DNA from: Prinia subflava
Lineage: Eukaryota; Chordata; Aves; Passeriformes; Cisticolidae
DNA: 64,000 nt
Direction of reading: 5' to 3'
Assembly: GCF_021018805.1 (NCBI RefSeq)
Contig: NC_086248.1
Coordinates: 49,915,485-49,979,484, forward strand
In this document: positions 14,607 to 28,755 of the stretch, piece by piece
Position numbering within the stretch: position 1 is the stretch's first letter
Layout: every line of letters begins with the position of its first letter
The notes under the pieces: generated by a model
Seen by the model: the letters and a program-made list of their open reading frames with translations, nothing else
The model's database searches: none
Told to the model about the DNA's origin: nothing
Program-made: the position numbers and the translations under genes

Positions 14607-16155
14607 GCACTCCTGAGGCTTCCATCTCTTTCTCCAATGCTCTATCATATCTAGACAGCATACTTTTTTAAAGAAGGGGGCTGTGGCATTATTTACCTGG
14701 CCTTTAGCAAGTGGTGCACAGAGTAAGTCACACTGCCATCAGCCCCTTCTTTTAAATTGAGGATTCACAGCAAAGTACTATGATTACCTTTAAAGAGCAA
14801 TGAAGCCACTAAAATTTGCACTGACACTTAACACAGCTAAATGCCATATTACAACAAAGAAAATTATTCTAAGTGAAGCACTGTGGTTCAGGAAAGAAAA
14901 TGATAATTGACACTGGTCACAAGTACATGATCAATATTTAAAACTATAAAGTTGGGCATGACACGGATTGCTTTCACAAGCATTCCTCTTCACCTAATTT
15001 TTGCAAGTAGTCAGACTTTGGATGTGAGATAATTCTCTTTTTAAACTCAAAGGTGGTACTAATATTTTTTAAAAGTATAATGCTGATTCTTACAGTGTGA
15101 AGGTCCTATGTAAGATGGATTCCTCCATGAAATAAGTAGAGATTCCTTCACATTCTGCAGTCCTACTCAAAATCAGCTCTAAAGCAAATTAGATACTTAG
15201 TATAATCATACAATAGATTATACTGTAGACAGAATTACTACACTTTCTACTTCAATCTCTGTTAGTATTAGTAGGCTGTGAATTGTTAAAATAAGCTCAG
15301 GGCTAATAAAGAAGCACCTTCATTGTCCTTTGAGTTACCAGTCTTGAGTCCCTTACAAACACAAAAGTCACAGCAGACCACCACCATTACTCCAAGCCAG
15401 CAATTCCTTGAACAACATTTGAGTAAGCATGGGTAGGTAAACGGGAAATCCACCTCACTGCTGCACACACTCATCTTTCCTTTCACACTCTGTTCATTCC
15501 ATAGGAAACACATACATCAAGCCAGGGAACAAGACATTACTTTTAAGGCTCATTAGATAGCCTTAAATATCTCTTACACACATGTAAGTATTTTTGGTCT
15601 TCATAAGAGAGAAAAAACTAAGATCATACATCCAGAACTGTAATGCTCACATTAGAACACCCAATGCCACAATCAATCAGATCTTGCAGACTCTTCTGTC
15701 CATTAACAAATCTTATTAGGGAAAAGAGTGTTCCCACAGAGAAACAAGGCTCTGCCTGCAAAGATGCAACCACAGGGCAAAGACCAGACCTGTCATCTGG
15801 TGAGTGCTGGCTTTCATTATAGTGCAAGAATGTTATCTCCTCTGGATAAACAAAAATGTTTCCTCTGGTTGGAATGACAAATCTTTGAAAATGTCAGATT
15901 ACCTCACTGGAGTTTTAATTGCAATTGCTAACCAGGAAGAAAAGAAAGCGCAGGAAACAAATATCTTAGAATTGAATATGTGGCACATGTAATTATTAAA
16001 AAAATATAACATGGTACAGCATCATAAATTAAAGAACAGCCAGAATTCTGCCTCAAGTCCTCCATGTAAAGGCACCCAGAAGTTAACATTTAAAATCAAA
16101 GGAAGGAATACTATATTTTAATCTTTTCTTCAATTGACAAAGACATTTTCTCAAC

Positions 16156-16181
16156 ATGCCTAATTCTATCAAATTAGGCAT
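16156..16181. repeat. Perfect 10-bp inverted repeat, 6-nt loop
   Basis: ATGCCTAATT at 16156-16165 and its exact reverse complement AATTAGGCAT at 16172-16181 flank the loop CTATCA. It is a short hairpin in an AT-rich intron; it is not followed by a U-run that would mean anything in a eukaryote, and chance origin is plausible. Confidence 0.9.
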
Positions 16182-17633
16182 TTCTCATTTTTGTTTTTAT
16201 ATTTACAGATAAAAACTGACAAGTCACTAAGTAAGATTTATTGCTTTCTTTCCTGTACCTGACTGCCTTTCCCAGTAGGGTAAAGAATGAATATTTCAGT
16301 GTAAAAGCAGAAAACGAGAGCAGAAAAATGAACAGGGACAGGCCGCTTTCCTGCTCTTCAGAACACTGAATAGAAATCCTCTCAGCATAAAAAATTTTGA
16401 TTTGGGTTCAAAGTGATCTGCTAACAAAAAAGAACTCCCTCAGAACAACTTGTTCCAATATCTTCTACAGTGATTGCAGAAAGACAATTCAGGATTTTTG
16501 CTGTATTTATATTTGTTATATTTTTACAATGAAAGACTTGAAATGCCACAAAAATTGATGTACTCCAGCTGACATAACAGAATACTTGAAATAGTGTAAG
16601 CTGAATTCTGCCACTATCTGCAATACCAAGTGATACCACACCTAACCACCACATTATTTGAAACCATTTCCTGTTATACATTTTCAGTGTTTATGACAGC
16701 TGGATAAGTTACCCAGATGCTGGAGTTAATTCATCAGCAAGCAGTGCTTTTACAATTACTGTCACCTTGACATTAGCAGGTGGCTGTGAGTTTTATTTTA
16801 TTCAGTCCTCACTTCCAGCTGAGTTCAAGTAATTTATGAATATTCTGTGCTAAAAGGTGAGGAGACAATTAATAACATTTCTGGAAACAAGCATTGTAAT
16901 GAGCCACATCAGTGTGGTCATCAGTGCCAACAGAAGAAGCCAAATAGCCTTCAAAGAGGACTTGCACACCTGTAGAAGTATTTCTGTACATGTAGATCCA
17001 TAAGCATCAAGAGTGTGTTTTGAGCATTTTCCCCAGGAAATATACTGTTTAAGACCAATTTCCCAGCTCTGGGCCAGCCCTGGTCCTGATGGACTTGAGC
17101 ATGTGAAATGCCACACCGACACGAGCCCACCTGCAGCCCAGGACTGCACCCAATCTCAAGCTTTCCTATCAGGATACAGAAAAGGGGGACAGTGCACTCA
17201 GAACAAGTGGCTCCCCTTGAGGCTACACCTGCAGCAGTCACAGATCAGTCAGAGCTGATCAAGACAACAGCACACGCCCACACCAGTCAGCATCACACTT
17301 CACCACTCCGAATTTTGGGAAGGCTTTCCAGTTTGCAAGATAATGTCCAACCCAAAGCACCTTTGCCCATCTGTACAACTCTTCTCACAGCTTTTGAAAA
17401 CAGTGATTGTAGAAATATGCAAATAACTTACTGGCGAGATTCGGGCAGCTTGTGGTATCTGTGAGCAGCCACTCCCCTGCAGGCTGCAAGAATAACACGT
17501 GTCTTTTTCAAGGCTTGAGGAAGTAACAAAGATGAGTAAGCTTTTAAATTTGTATTGCCCTTTCCAGAATAATCCAGCTTAAAGAAGAAAGTTCACATAA
17601 AAAACCTGCTTATTGCATAAATTAGGTTAGACT

Positions 17634-17664
17634 AAAAAAAAAAAAAAAAAAAAAGAAAAAAAAA
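17634..17664. repeat. A-rich homopolymer run
   Basis: Twenty-one A's, one G, then nine A's. On the MAN1A1-sense strand this is a U-rich tract. No retrocopy or LINE body is recognisable on the 5' side. Confidence 0.95.
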
Positions 17665-20600
17665 TTAAAATCTCTTCTTTTATTCAATTAGCCTTTTTTT
17701 GTTATGCTTTCACTGGCGGCAAGAAAATTAGTTTCCTTTTCTAGCTGACTGCTGTACCAAGGAAGTCACATAGTACCATGAAGAGTATCCCCTCTGTAGA
17801 AAAGATTGTGAACGTAATCGAATGGAAGTAACCAGATTAGTGAGAGATTTCTAGATTCCATTCAAATGCATATAGCAAAAAGCACAAACCCCCTAAAGTT
17901 ATCAGAAGCAGCTAATGCATGTAATCACTTGAGTCATTTTTTAACTAAAGAATTTCTAAGTAGATATACTGTGTTTGAAAATCTTATTTTAGAAAGGCCA
18001 GATTTAAATGGTACAAACTGTTTAAAAAGAGTCCAAGGCATAAACCAAAGAAATAGTAATGTACAGTAAGTTTTCCATATCTCACTTGCACTTTGAAACT
18101 TTAAAATGAAGACAGGAATTGCTAGATAGCTACAAAATTTAAAACTCATAAAGGAAGACTGTTCCTGTTACATTTGGTTATTTTCTTTTGTACTATTAAT
18201 ATGTATTTAGGATTGCTTACACAGACAAACTCCAAGAACTTTTTAAGAGGAAGAACTTTTAGACCACAGGAGAAAAAGCAACTGTTCATTTATCTACTAA
18301 TGTCAAAAAGAATAAGATTTTTTTAAAGCTTATGTATATTTGAACAATTAGAAGCTTAGCTAAACCCACTAGCACTGGAAAGCTTATGAACCAACCATTT
18401 AATAATATCCTGCTGCAATAATTCAAGAAAAGGCAGTGATGAATGCAGTAAACAAACTGCAATGATTGCCTGTAGTAACAAAAGGAATTTATTACTTACA
18501 AAAGCCTTTGAGAGTTCCTCACCCCAGACTCAGGGCAGCTTTAATTTTTCAAGAGGTGTGATAAGCAGCATGCACAAAGAGCAATGAGATGGATTTACTG
18601 CACATGTACAGATTAACTGAGCACTGGCAACTGGCTCCCCAGGCCCAAAATACAGGTAACAAGACAGACCTGCTAAAACTGTGCTCAAATCTTAAGATTC
18701 TGAAATACCACATCACCCCAAATACATAAATTATGAAAGAGCTCAGTGTCAGCAAGCCAGTGTCAAAGATTTGGGATGCCAACTTTGTATCCTATCAGCA
18801 ACAGAAAGCCTGGAGGTCTCCAGTCAAATAAAGCATTTGTTTCAAGCAAGGACAGATGGCAAGCTAGCAGGTATTGAAAGTGTCAGCAACCATGACGGAG
18901 GACTGAGCCCACATCTAAGAGCTAGTGGAAGTTTTAAATCTCTGGTTTTACACAATATCCACATAAGAAGAAGAGGATTTTAACCCACTCCATATGAATG
19001 AACACTATGGTATGTCTTGCTTTGAACAACAGGCACCACTGTAAGAGACACAACTGTACAACTAAAGTATGAACAGACACTAGCACTAAAAAACTCCTTC
19101 CCAAGTCCCCCAACAAAATAAGTCCTCTTCAACCTGTGAAAGTCCAATATTCATATGTTTGGATACTGGTGAGAGGCATTGCCAGCCCAAGAAGCAACTC
19201 GTAGACTAACACCAGGCAAGGATGTCAAGAGTACAGAATTTGTCACATACTTAGTAGTCAGGTCTTCTTCAGTTCAGAAGGATGATACATATATTTGAAA
19301 GTATATTATTGGATCTGAGTGAATGCAACTGAAATTAAAAATACGGCACATAAAATGGAAACTCATTATATTGTGAAGTGATACAGAAAACATCTGGATT
19401 TCATCTTAAGAGGTTGGTGTTTTTCCTGATTAAGCAAACAGCTGTCTTAGTAAAATTACTCATATCCAGCAGTAACGAAGAGTATCTTTTAGCTCAATTC
19501 TTCTGTTAAGCCACAAGCATCTGCTTCCTAATTTTCTTTTTATTTAATCTTGTGTACCCAGCTCAAATGCTGTAACAACAAATTTAAATAGCTGCCTCAT
19601 TTTATATCTTGCAAGCCATCATGACTAAACAAAGAACAGCACTTTGCATATGAAACTTTCCTTTCAAGCAGGTGACCATTGAGAGGTGATTTGTAACACC
19701 ATCTGTGTGAAAGCAGGGGGTGGGGTGGAGGAGCCTAATAAACTGCATGGGGAATCAATAATTACATCCTCAATGCAGCATAAAGTGCTTTCAGAAGATT
19801 CATTCCTAGGCTTGTAAATTTGACTGTATATTTTAATTCCAATACCATTAAGTGATTTAGAGTGATGCCTTCACTCTGAACTAACTCCTAGACCACTGTG
19901 GCAGGCACAGAAAATACTAAAATCACTCTGTGTACATAAAGGGAATGCTATTTTCTTTTTAATGATAACTCAGCAGCAAATGGGGAGCTGTTTGTTTCAG
20001 CCAATGTCATGTGGCACCAGCAAGTTTCTTCCAGGCATTAATGGCAAGAGTTTTAAATGATGGTTATCAAATATACAAGTCTAACAATGTGAATAGGATA
20101 CCAAGGGTGTCTCCTTTATTTGTTCTTCCATTCATTTTTTCCCTAAATTCATTTACTCACTTTAATATTTTACTCCAACACCAGAACAACAGCTTAATAA
20201 AATTACTCTCATCAGTTTGAATCAAAAAGGTCCTTGGACAAAAGAGGCCAAGACTCAGGGTCTCCCATATTCTGCCTTCTCCCTTGAACCAACCTCTAGC
20301 AAACCTAAGCAGCCCACTGAGAAAATGGAAGAAAATAATTATTACTCTGCTTGCCCTCAAACAGATGGTGTTCCTCAAGCATCTTATTTAGTCTTAAAAT
20401 TCTTGTGATGATGTCAGATTAAGTCAGGTACTTGTATTGCCTGATTTAGAGGCTGGTCCTCAAATGGTTCAAATTTACACTGACTTGTCCTCAGATGAGG
20501 AAGCACAGAGTAGCAGCTCTCCAGGCAGCTCGGGGTTTGCTCTGTCTGGAGTTACTCCCATTGCTCTACAGCAATTGTGCTGAGTCTCAGCGGTAGTGCA

Positions 20601-20679
20601 GCAGCAGTAACGAAGAAAAGCTTTCCTTTTCCCTGCTGTTTCCATGCAAAGTGCTCCAGATAGCCAAGGGCTGTGAGTT

Positions 20680-20970
20680 CACAGAAGGATGGCTGAGGTT
20701 GGAAGAGACCTGCGTGGAGGGAGCTCTGAAAGTCATCTGGTCCAACTGCGCTGCTCAAGCAGGGCCACCCAGAGCCTGGTGCCCAGGAAAAGGAATGTGT
20801 ACAGATAGCTTCTGAATATCTCCAAGGATAAGCACTCCTCAATCTCTCTGGGCAATCACTGCAAATCTCTGCAGTGCCAGTCATCCTTATAGTAAAAATG
20901 TGTTTCTGAATGTTCAAAGGGAACCTCTTGGCTTTCAGTTTCTGCTTGATGTTTAATATGAATCCCATAG
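20680..20970 (-). mobile_element. CR1 LINE 3'-end fragment
   Basis: The plus strand reads GGATGGCTGAGGTTGGAAGA, then GTCATCTGGTCCAAC, CTGCTCAAGCAGGGCCACC, GAATATCTCCAAGGAT and GTAAAAATGTGTTTCTGAATG in the order found in the antisense of the avian CR1 3' untranslated region. The element is therefore on the minus strand, in the same direction as MAN1A1, and 5'-truncated as most CR1 copies are. A 138-codon frame across it is a by-product of this repeat. Its moderate divergence suggests an old insertion. Confidence 0.9.
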
Positions 20971-23900
20971 GTATATTTTGGCATTAGGACAGGGACAGGG
21001 CAGTGTCATAGTATAGGCCTAAGTGACTATTGCTCAAGTTGTATCTTCAGTAGACACTGCAACAAGGTGTTTATCTAGAGTCTTATGTTGTTATTAGTAG
21101 TTTGACTTAGAATGAAGCAAGCAGTAAACTTTTAGTAATAGCAACAATAAGGACAACTAATAACTAGTGAACTACATGTAATGCAGGTTATGAAAGGATT
21201 AGCACAAAGAACAAAGTGCGATGAGAACACAAAGTGACAAGTTTGAATACTCAAGTTTAAAAACAAGCCATGATTTTAGACACATTACAGAGAATTACAG
21301 AGTCCCAGGCTTTACACAGTCTTCACTAAACACAAAACGCCTAAGGAGTTAATTTGCATTACTCTAATGTCCTTTAACAGAGACCCTATGCTCCTCTTCA
21401 TGCATAGGCGATTCCACATTCCATTGCCCATTAGTTTGATGTGTTCATGGATACAAGGTGAATAAATTAAATTGAACACTATTATTTTAGAGTGTCCCTT
21501 ATACTCTTTAAACATATAGAAAATACATTGAGTATTCACCGGAAATTAGTGTTGTAGATTATGGCTGTCCCATGTTTAAACAGTAAAGTGCTTCTTTTAA
21601 TCCTTATACTATGATTGAAGTCAAAACCAGAATTTCCAGATTTTGTGATCACAGATACTCGAAAAAAGTAGAATGATCACAAGTACAACGACAGTGCCAA
21701 CAGTCCCTCTGTTAGATCAACAGCACAGATCACTTATGAATAAGCCTTTAGATCACACAGCTCTCTCATTGAGCTTTCTCTACCACCAGCAGCTTCAGAC
21801 TACTTCCCTCTCACTTGTATAGATATATAGAACAGAAATCAACTGTTGTAGCTGTTTCAGGCCTCAGGTTTCAGTGGATTACAAATAAACCAGTTTTGGT
21901 GAATTCCATTAAAAACAATGGGATCGAGAACGTGCCATTTAAGTAAGTGCAGCTTGGATTTGCAACCAGGTGAACAGCTGAGCCTCACCCCATGACAGCT
22001 GAGTGTGGTAACACCAGCAGTTGCATTGGTGCATTCTTAAGTTGTTATTTTTCAAGGGGAGGAACAGGTTAAAATTTAGCATACTCTGCAGGTTCATTTC
22101 CCTGCAACACCTCTGACACACCATCTAGATGGCTTTTTATATAAGCAACTTAACAAGAAAAATCCTCCTGTATGCAACAGGACAAAAAGATAATGGTTTC
22201 CTAACTCAGTGCTTTCTTTCTTATTACTGAGATTTCTGACAGACAATAGTCATTGAATTGTCTGATGAATAATGGACAGGATCAAAATGAGCCTGAATAA
22301 AGTGCTTGTATATTTCCTTAAATTAAATATAAGAGATGTGAACTCTTGTAGTTCTTTTTATGTAAGCCAAACAGGAAGCTTCAAGAGAGAAGAACTATGA
22401 TTTCAGAAGCTGCTTTTATGTTGTAAGTTAAATCATCAGGCAGACTAATTAAATTCCTTTCTATTTACTGTAAGACTACTGGACAAACCATAAAATTAAA
22501 GTGACTAAAATAGAAGAATTTCCAATTCTTAAAGACTCAGAAACAAGTCCTCTGACTGAGCAGCAGAGCTGCCAACACATCAAATTTATGAGCAATTCAA
22601 ATGTTTCTCTGAACTTCCTGCAGTTACAAGTTTGTTTTTTTTCTTTTTTTGAGCCAAACCTCAAAACCATTCCTGTAATCAAACAGCCGTAAGTTGTGCT
22701 CTCTAAAGATTAACACTATTCTTGAATGCAGCACATATTTGAAAGAAACAATGTTGGAAGTATTCATAAAGACTTCAAGTATGCATATCAGCATGTGTAC
22801 ATTGCTTTCCATGCCCCCACTTGAAGCAAAGGAATAAAAGAAAAGGCATGACAACCATGTAAACTCTCTGAATTTTTAACAAAACTCATTACATGGTGGT
22901 AGTGTTTATTTTGTTCTTTAACTGAACACTTAATGCAGCCACTTCCAGAGAGAAGGCCTTTCAGGCTTCACTAAACTATTTCTATATTTAATAGCATGTA
23001 AGTTAAAACATTAGACTACCTTAACTGTAATTTCAAGTTGGAACTAGATAGGAAAAAATCTTCAAAATATGATTTAGAAAAAGGGCATCTTAGTCACCAG
23101 CTCCACTTATTAATTCTATTACCAACTGTCACAGTCTAACAAGAAAAAAAATATAGCTGAGTAAGTCCTTCTTGTTATCTCAGTAAATCTTTACTTCTGA
23201 CCTTGGGTCAGTTAATAACCATATTAACTTAAGACAGACCCTTCAAGCAAACCAGAAAAGCTGATGGCATTTAACACTGAACTAATTCTGCTCAGGCATG
23301 CTGAGAACCACCACTGTAGTTCCTGCAGCAGCGTGGCAATGGTGGCCCAAAGCATTACAGCAGTTGTAAATCTTGCCTGGAATCAGAAAGATTACTTATT
23401 CTTCCCTCTAGAATATAAATGGAAATAAAAGCAACTCTAGAAAGAAAAGGCTGAGCACAGACTGAACAATGTTTGTAAGAGATACCCTGCAAGCAGCAAA
23501 TGCTGATGAGAAGGTTTCAGTTATTCACTAGTTTTGCATGATAAAAGGAAAACGATTGAAATTGTCTGTATACTATGAATAGTGTTTTTAAGAACAAGTT
23601 GGGGAAAATAGCATCCTTTAAGAAACAGCATTGTAAGCTGCTGACTTTTTTCTGCAGCTGTTAGTTTGAAGAAAACAACAAAAAAAGAGATTTTTAAAGA
23701 GAAATGGAAGGGAGTGAAGTTCATAGCATATCCTTTTCACATGATGATCCTTAGAATCTATTGGACTGTAAAATCATCTAGTCATGCTTGCAAAAATTAA
23801 GGACAACATGTCCCCCAAGGGACAACACAACTTTAAAGCAGTAACAGGACAGATCCAGCTTCCAAAAACAACTACTATGGTTCTTTTGCTTAGCCTGCAA

Positions 23901-24550
23901 AAGCAGATGATTGTCGAATGACTGAAGAAAAGAAACAAACCAGACACATTTAGTTCTTCAGATGAACTAGTTACAGAGTATTTTTGGTTGTTCAATGCTA
24001 TTGAGACATCAGCAACAACAGAACTGGCCCTTTATGCCGGAAAGAAGACAGCTCTCTCTTAATTGAAGGTTGACTCTACTCCAGTAACACTGCTGCTGGA
24101 GTGGTCTTCCTTGTTTGCTTTAGAGTTATGTCAGTTTACATAAGACTTGGATGTTAAAACAAGCTATTGAGCCTTCGTGTAGCTGAACGACAAGAGCCCC
24201 CTCATCCTGTACTGTTCTAATTAGCTACTATTTGAAGGAGTTCATCAGGGTTGGGTGGGTTAATGTAAGCAATTAAAAGTGTTGGGTAAAGAATATCAGG
24301 GCTAAACACATCACACAAAATCCAAATTCTTCAGAATATTTTACCACCTCCTGACCTCTCTTGCATCTTTTGCTTTACTAGGAAATTCAGCTATCAGATG
24401 GCTGACCAGCTAACACCTATGGGAATAAAAAAGCTTGTATAGGTGTTGACAAAAGACTTGCAATGTAAACAGTGAGATAAACTGAATCTGCTCTTTAACT
24501 ACATCCTAAATTACTTTTTTCTTGAGGAAACCAGGCAAGATTTGTATGAC

Positions 24551-25246
24551 ATGCTGGCACTACATACCACTCCTCCCTTTCAGCTTTCAAATCCTCATAT
24601 TCACCCTCTTCTCAGTTTTTGGCTTAAGAAAGGTTTGCAGTTTGCCCAATTCTGCGCACTTAGCCTTGGGCAAAATAAGCCCTTAATGCAGTACATTACT
24701 GATTGGAGGAAAACAAAAAAGCTAAAGCTCTGTTTAGGGGCAATCACCTGCCAAAGCCACAAATTCCCATTGGCATCTAACACGCTGGAAGAGGCACAGG
24801 ATTTTTCATGGGCACATCTTTTCCAAATTCCTTCTCAATCATTTGCACATAGGGTGGAATTACAGTCTACATATGGCAGAGGCAAGCTTTTGGCACAGAG
24901 GATAGAGGAACTGGACTCATTTATCAACCACAACATTTACCAACATTATTCAACTGTTGCATTTTTACAAACAAATGGCAAACAAAGCATGTGGCTTCCT
25001 GCAGTTTTTGAAAGGTGTGGGAGAAAGCTCCCTACTCCCTACAAATCTTTCAGATTTTTGTTGTGTGAAAATAACAAACAATTGATCCCGCCAAAACAAA
25101 AAAAAAATATCCACAGGAAAATTAGCACTCACCATAAACTGATTCCAAGAGTTGGGGCTAACTTAAAGCAAATGAACCTTGTTTGTATCTGTTTCATGTT
25201 TGACCTGCTGAAGAAGACATGCTGCAAGTGCAAAGGAGACATTTAA
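24551..25246 (+). other. Longest open frame, no recognised product
   Basis: A 231-codon frame from the first ATG (MLALHTTPPFQ) to a TAA stop; the frame extends three codons upstream to a TTG, which is not a likely start. I recognise no domain, signal peptide or repeat in the translation, and its amino-acid mix (rich in L, K, Q, H and S) is what AT-rich non-coding DNA often gives. It lies on the strand opposite MAN1A1 inside a large intron. I judge it more likely chance or part of a non-coding transcript than a gene. Confidence 0.12.
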
Positions 25247-28200
25247 AAGAGTATCTGTTTCTCCTGCAGCAAGGATGCCATTCTCTCTACCTGTTGCTGG
25301 AGATATGAAGAGCATGCAAGAGCAGCAATGATGTCTGTCTGATTCTGATTTCAGGCATTTCATTTTCTCAATGATCTTCACTTAGCTTGAAGAAAGAGAA
25401 TTGGTGGGTGGCACAAAGTGGTAAATTTCTATTCTGATCCTTTAAAGAACTAATTGGATAAGAAATTTCCCAAATTTTATCATACATTTTTGTTCACTCA
25501 TACTGTATTTAAAATACTCAGAATTAATTAATGCCTACATAATTTTTACTAGCAGTAATTTAAATTTTTGAAATGAGATATGACAGTAGAAAGATTCTTT
25601 GCTAAAGTCAGCTTTGGGAATCTGATGAAATGTCTTCCTAGCTGCCAACAGAATCAAAACCATGGTAATCTTCTACTGGATGCTTTATGCTTTTATCTTC
25701 TCTAAGCTAATAAGAGAAGGATGTTATCACCTACTTAACTCCCAACTTAATGAAAAATAACCTGAGACTCAGTCTACGGAGACAGAGCACAAAATGGAGT
25801 CTCATATACACCAGTTATACATTGTGAAATATTTAGATGAAGAAATGAAGTTACTCCACACCCAGAGTAAAACAGAATTTTCACATGTACTTGTTTTTCG
25901 GTAAAAAATCAGGTCAATGATTCAATCACATCAGTTACTTATCACCTAATTGAACTTTTCTATCACATCCACAGAGAGAATATAGTTCCCAAATATTTTA
26001 CAAAGCTCAGAATTTAAGCAGTATAAATTAATGCTGATCTATTCCCAATGTCAGCATCGAGATATTGTTGTGTTGCTTTCATTTGCAGAAAGAAGTAAAA
26101 CTCTTCACTGCAGTATAAGGATTGTTATTTAGACATGAATAGTATATTGACAACAATCTAAATGCTGCTTGCAAATGGCTCCACAGAACCCTGTATATTG
26201 TAACCATATGTTGTACATTTTCTATTAAATCTGCAGAGCAACTCCAGCGCCTCTTCAGGCAGCATGTTCTTACCATCCTTTGACTCTTCTTTATTACTGC
26301 AACCGCATTTTGTGCTGCAAAGTGACAGAACTGGAAACTGAGGTAAATAAAAGAGAAATATCTTGGAAACAGCTTCTTTGCAGGTGCATTGTGATTCTGG
26401 AAAGACTGTTAATAGCATGTAATTCCTTCTGTACAGTATATTAACCCACATGCCAAGAATTCTTCTTTGGGGTCTATCTAGAGCTGCTGCTGCTGCTCAA
26501 ACGGAAAGCACTCACATTACTATTTCTGTTAGACATTGTCTCTCCAACTGCTCTGTAGAATCACAATGAAGTGAAACTGCAGGAGCTAGTTGAAAGCCAA
26601 ATCCTCCGAAGAAACAAACAGCTCCCTCTCAGCTGCTTGAATTCTACTTAATAACATAGCTCATGAGCTCGTGTCAAATATACCAGCTGTTACAATCACA
26701 ACCCAGTATTTCTTAGGTCTCATTATCATCCATTCTCCTTTCTAGCAATTTACCATCAGCCTACAGTAGTGTAGAGGTGAGCAGGGATTTTAGTTAAAAA
26801 TTAATGTAATGAGCAGTGAACTTTTTGGTTATTTCCAAAGTCAACATATGAATGCAAAAACATGTTAAATAAGTTTACCATGGAACAAAGCAATTTTTTT
26901 TTGTTTGGAGAAAACTCCCCAAACAAACCCTTTACTGCTACGCAAATGGGAAACCACTAAAAGTGAAGAACATAATTCATGTACAGTTTGGAGTTCTAAA
27001 CTGATGTTTCTCAGACCAAAATCAGGGCTCTGACTCCTGGTTTCATAGCAGGCTTAGCTATGGCAGCTGCAGCAGGCTGTCGCCACTGCTTCTCAGTCCC
27101 CTGCTGTGGGTATTCACACTGATAGACAAACAAAATGATGACAGACAAACAAAAGCAAAGCATACCCACTGCTGGACTCCAGCAGACAGCGATTCACTGA
27201 ATTAAGGCAAATTGCCACTATTCCCACTTTACATTAGCAGAGTATTCTGAGGGCTCTCATTCTGGGGCACAAAACCTGTTGGTGGTGGCAGCTGATTGTG
27301 TTGATGCCTTAGGTTTTGGGTTTTTCTGACTTGTTTTGGTGGGTGGCTTTTGCCCTTGTATTAAGTGATGCTGGGATCTTGTCACAGGGTGCAGACACAG
27401 AGCCTCCATCAGGCTTCAGGTACTCAGACTCCAGAAGCAGTTCCCTGTCAATGTATAGGTGGGTGGTATCAGCAACCCTGCAGCACAGGAAAGAGGAGGA
27501 AAAACTAGAAGCAACATCTTAATTAAGTGCAAGACTGGAAGTCCACATCTTTGTTACCTTTCTTCCAATTTCCTTCAGAATTAAGTGTGGGGCCAGCTTG
27601 AGCAGCAGAGCTGCACAGAGCAGCTGAGCAAGTGGCACTGGGAGAAAGGGGACAGAAGTATTAGGAATGAGAGAACTTCTGGAGTAAAGGGAACCTATTT
27701 GAGAGAGATGGGCTTCATCAGCAGTGACAGTGTAATTGCACTGCAGGAACTTAAGAGACAGAAATAGAAGACTGAAGGGCAGTGTGCTTGCAACAGCAGA
27801 ACAGGCCACATAAAAGAAAATCTTAGGAGTCAAGGTTATCTCCAGAATGTGAATCCATAGGGATTCTGCAGTACATTTTGATGCAGCTAGTACAGAAAGT
27901 GAACAGCATTAGATTTATTAAAGGTGGTGAAGAGACTGAAATAGTAATGGAGATTACAGACTGTGATTGTGGGAAACAGAGGAGATTTTAAATCCTTCTC
28001 TGTCCCTGACTAGGCTGTTAAGTGCTACATTAGAGCTGATATAAACCTTGATTTCATACACTGTAATGACAGCTTTCTCCAGAAATTCAGAGTCTATAGG
28101 AGAAATAGTAGCTCTAAACTTAGTTTGACGTATTACTGTCAACAGGGGCCACATGCCTCTTTGTTTCAAACAAAAAGTTCACTTTGGTAATGTTTAAGTT

Positions 28201-28674
28201 TGGAAAGAGAATCAAGATGACCAGCTGAAACGAACTTAGAAAGAAAAAGCCACATGGTTAAATTGCTTGGAGATGATTTGGAGAATAAAAGGTGAGGTTC
28301 AGTCCAAAACTTATCAAATCAACATGTTCAGATGACTTTTACCTTCTTTTGGTATGACTGTAAAGAAGGTAATTACAAGTAAAACTACATTGAGTCCAAG
28401 TAAGGAATACAAAAACTGATAATGCTTGACAAGTTAAATGAAAACTTTCAAGTCAGGCTAAATGTAATTTTTGAAGAACAACCGTTTAATGTTAGAAAAA
28501 GAGAAAGAAATATGAGGCCTGCTAGAGAGCCAGGAGAAACAATAGGAGATGTCTGTTTAAAAGAGCATAGTACATGAACCAAAGCCATTGCCAAAAAGAT
28601 AACTTTGCCCCGTGTTTGGTCTTGCAGAGCCTAGGCATGTTCCCATGCAGGAAAGTTTTTCAAAGGACAAGCCT

Positions 28675-28755
28675 AATGGACTGTTGCAACATTGAGGCTA
28701 GACTAGATCTCTTGAGGTCTCTTCCAAGTTGAATGGCTCCAGGATTCAATGAAAT
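28675..28755 (+). mobile_element. CR1 LINE 3'-terminal fragment, sense
   Basis: The series GGCTAGACTAGATCTC, TTGAGGTCTCTTCCAAG and GGCTCCAGGATTCAAT corresponds to the end of avian CR1, where the consensus reads like GGACTAGATGACCTTGAGG followed by TTCCAACC and ATTCTATGATTC. It is a short, diverged piece in plus orientation, opposite to MAN1A1. Limits are approximate. Confidence 0.72.

Noticed and set aside
20552..20968. 138-codon minus-strand frame
   Set aside because: It coincides with the CR1 3' untranslated region and is not a coding part of the element.
23750..23830. Possible CR1 fragment (TAAAATCATCTAGTCATGC)
   Set aside because: Only one short block resembles CR1 and the following sequence does not continue the CR1 order.
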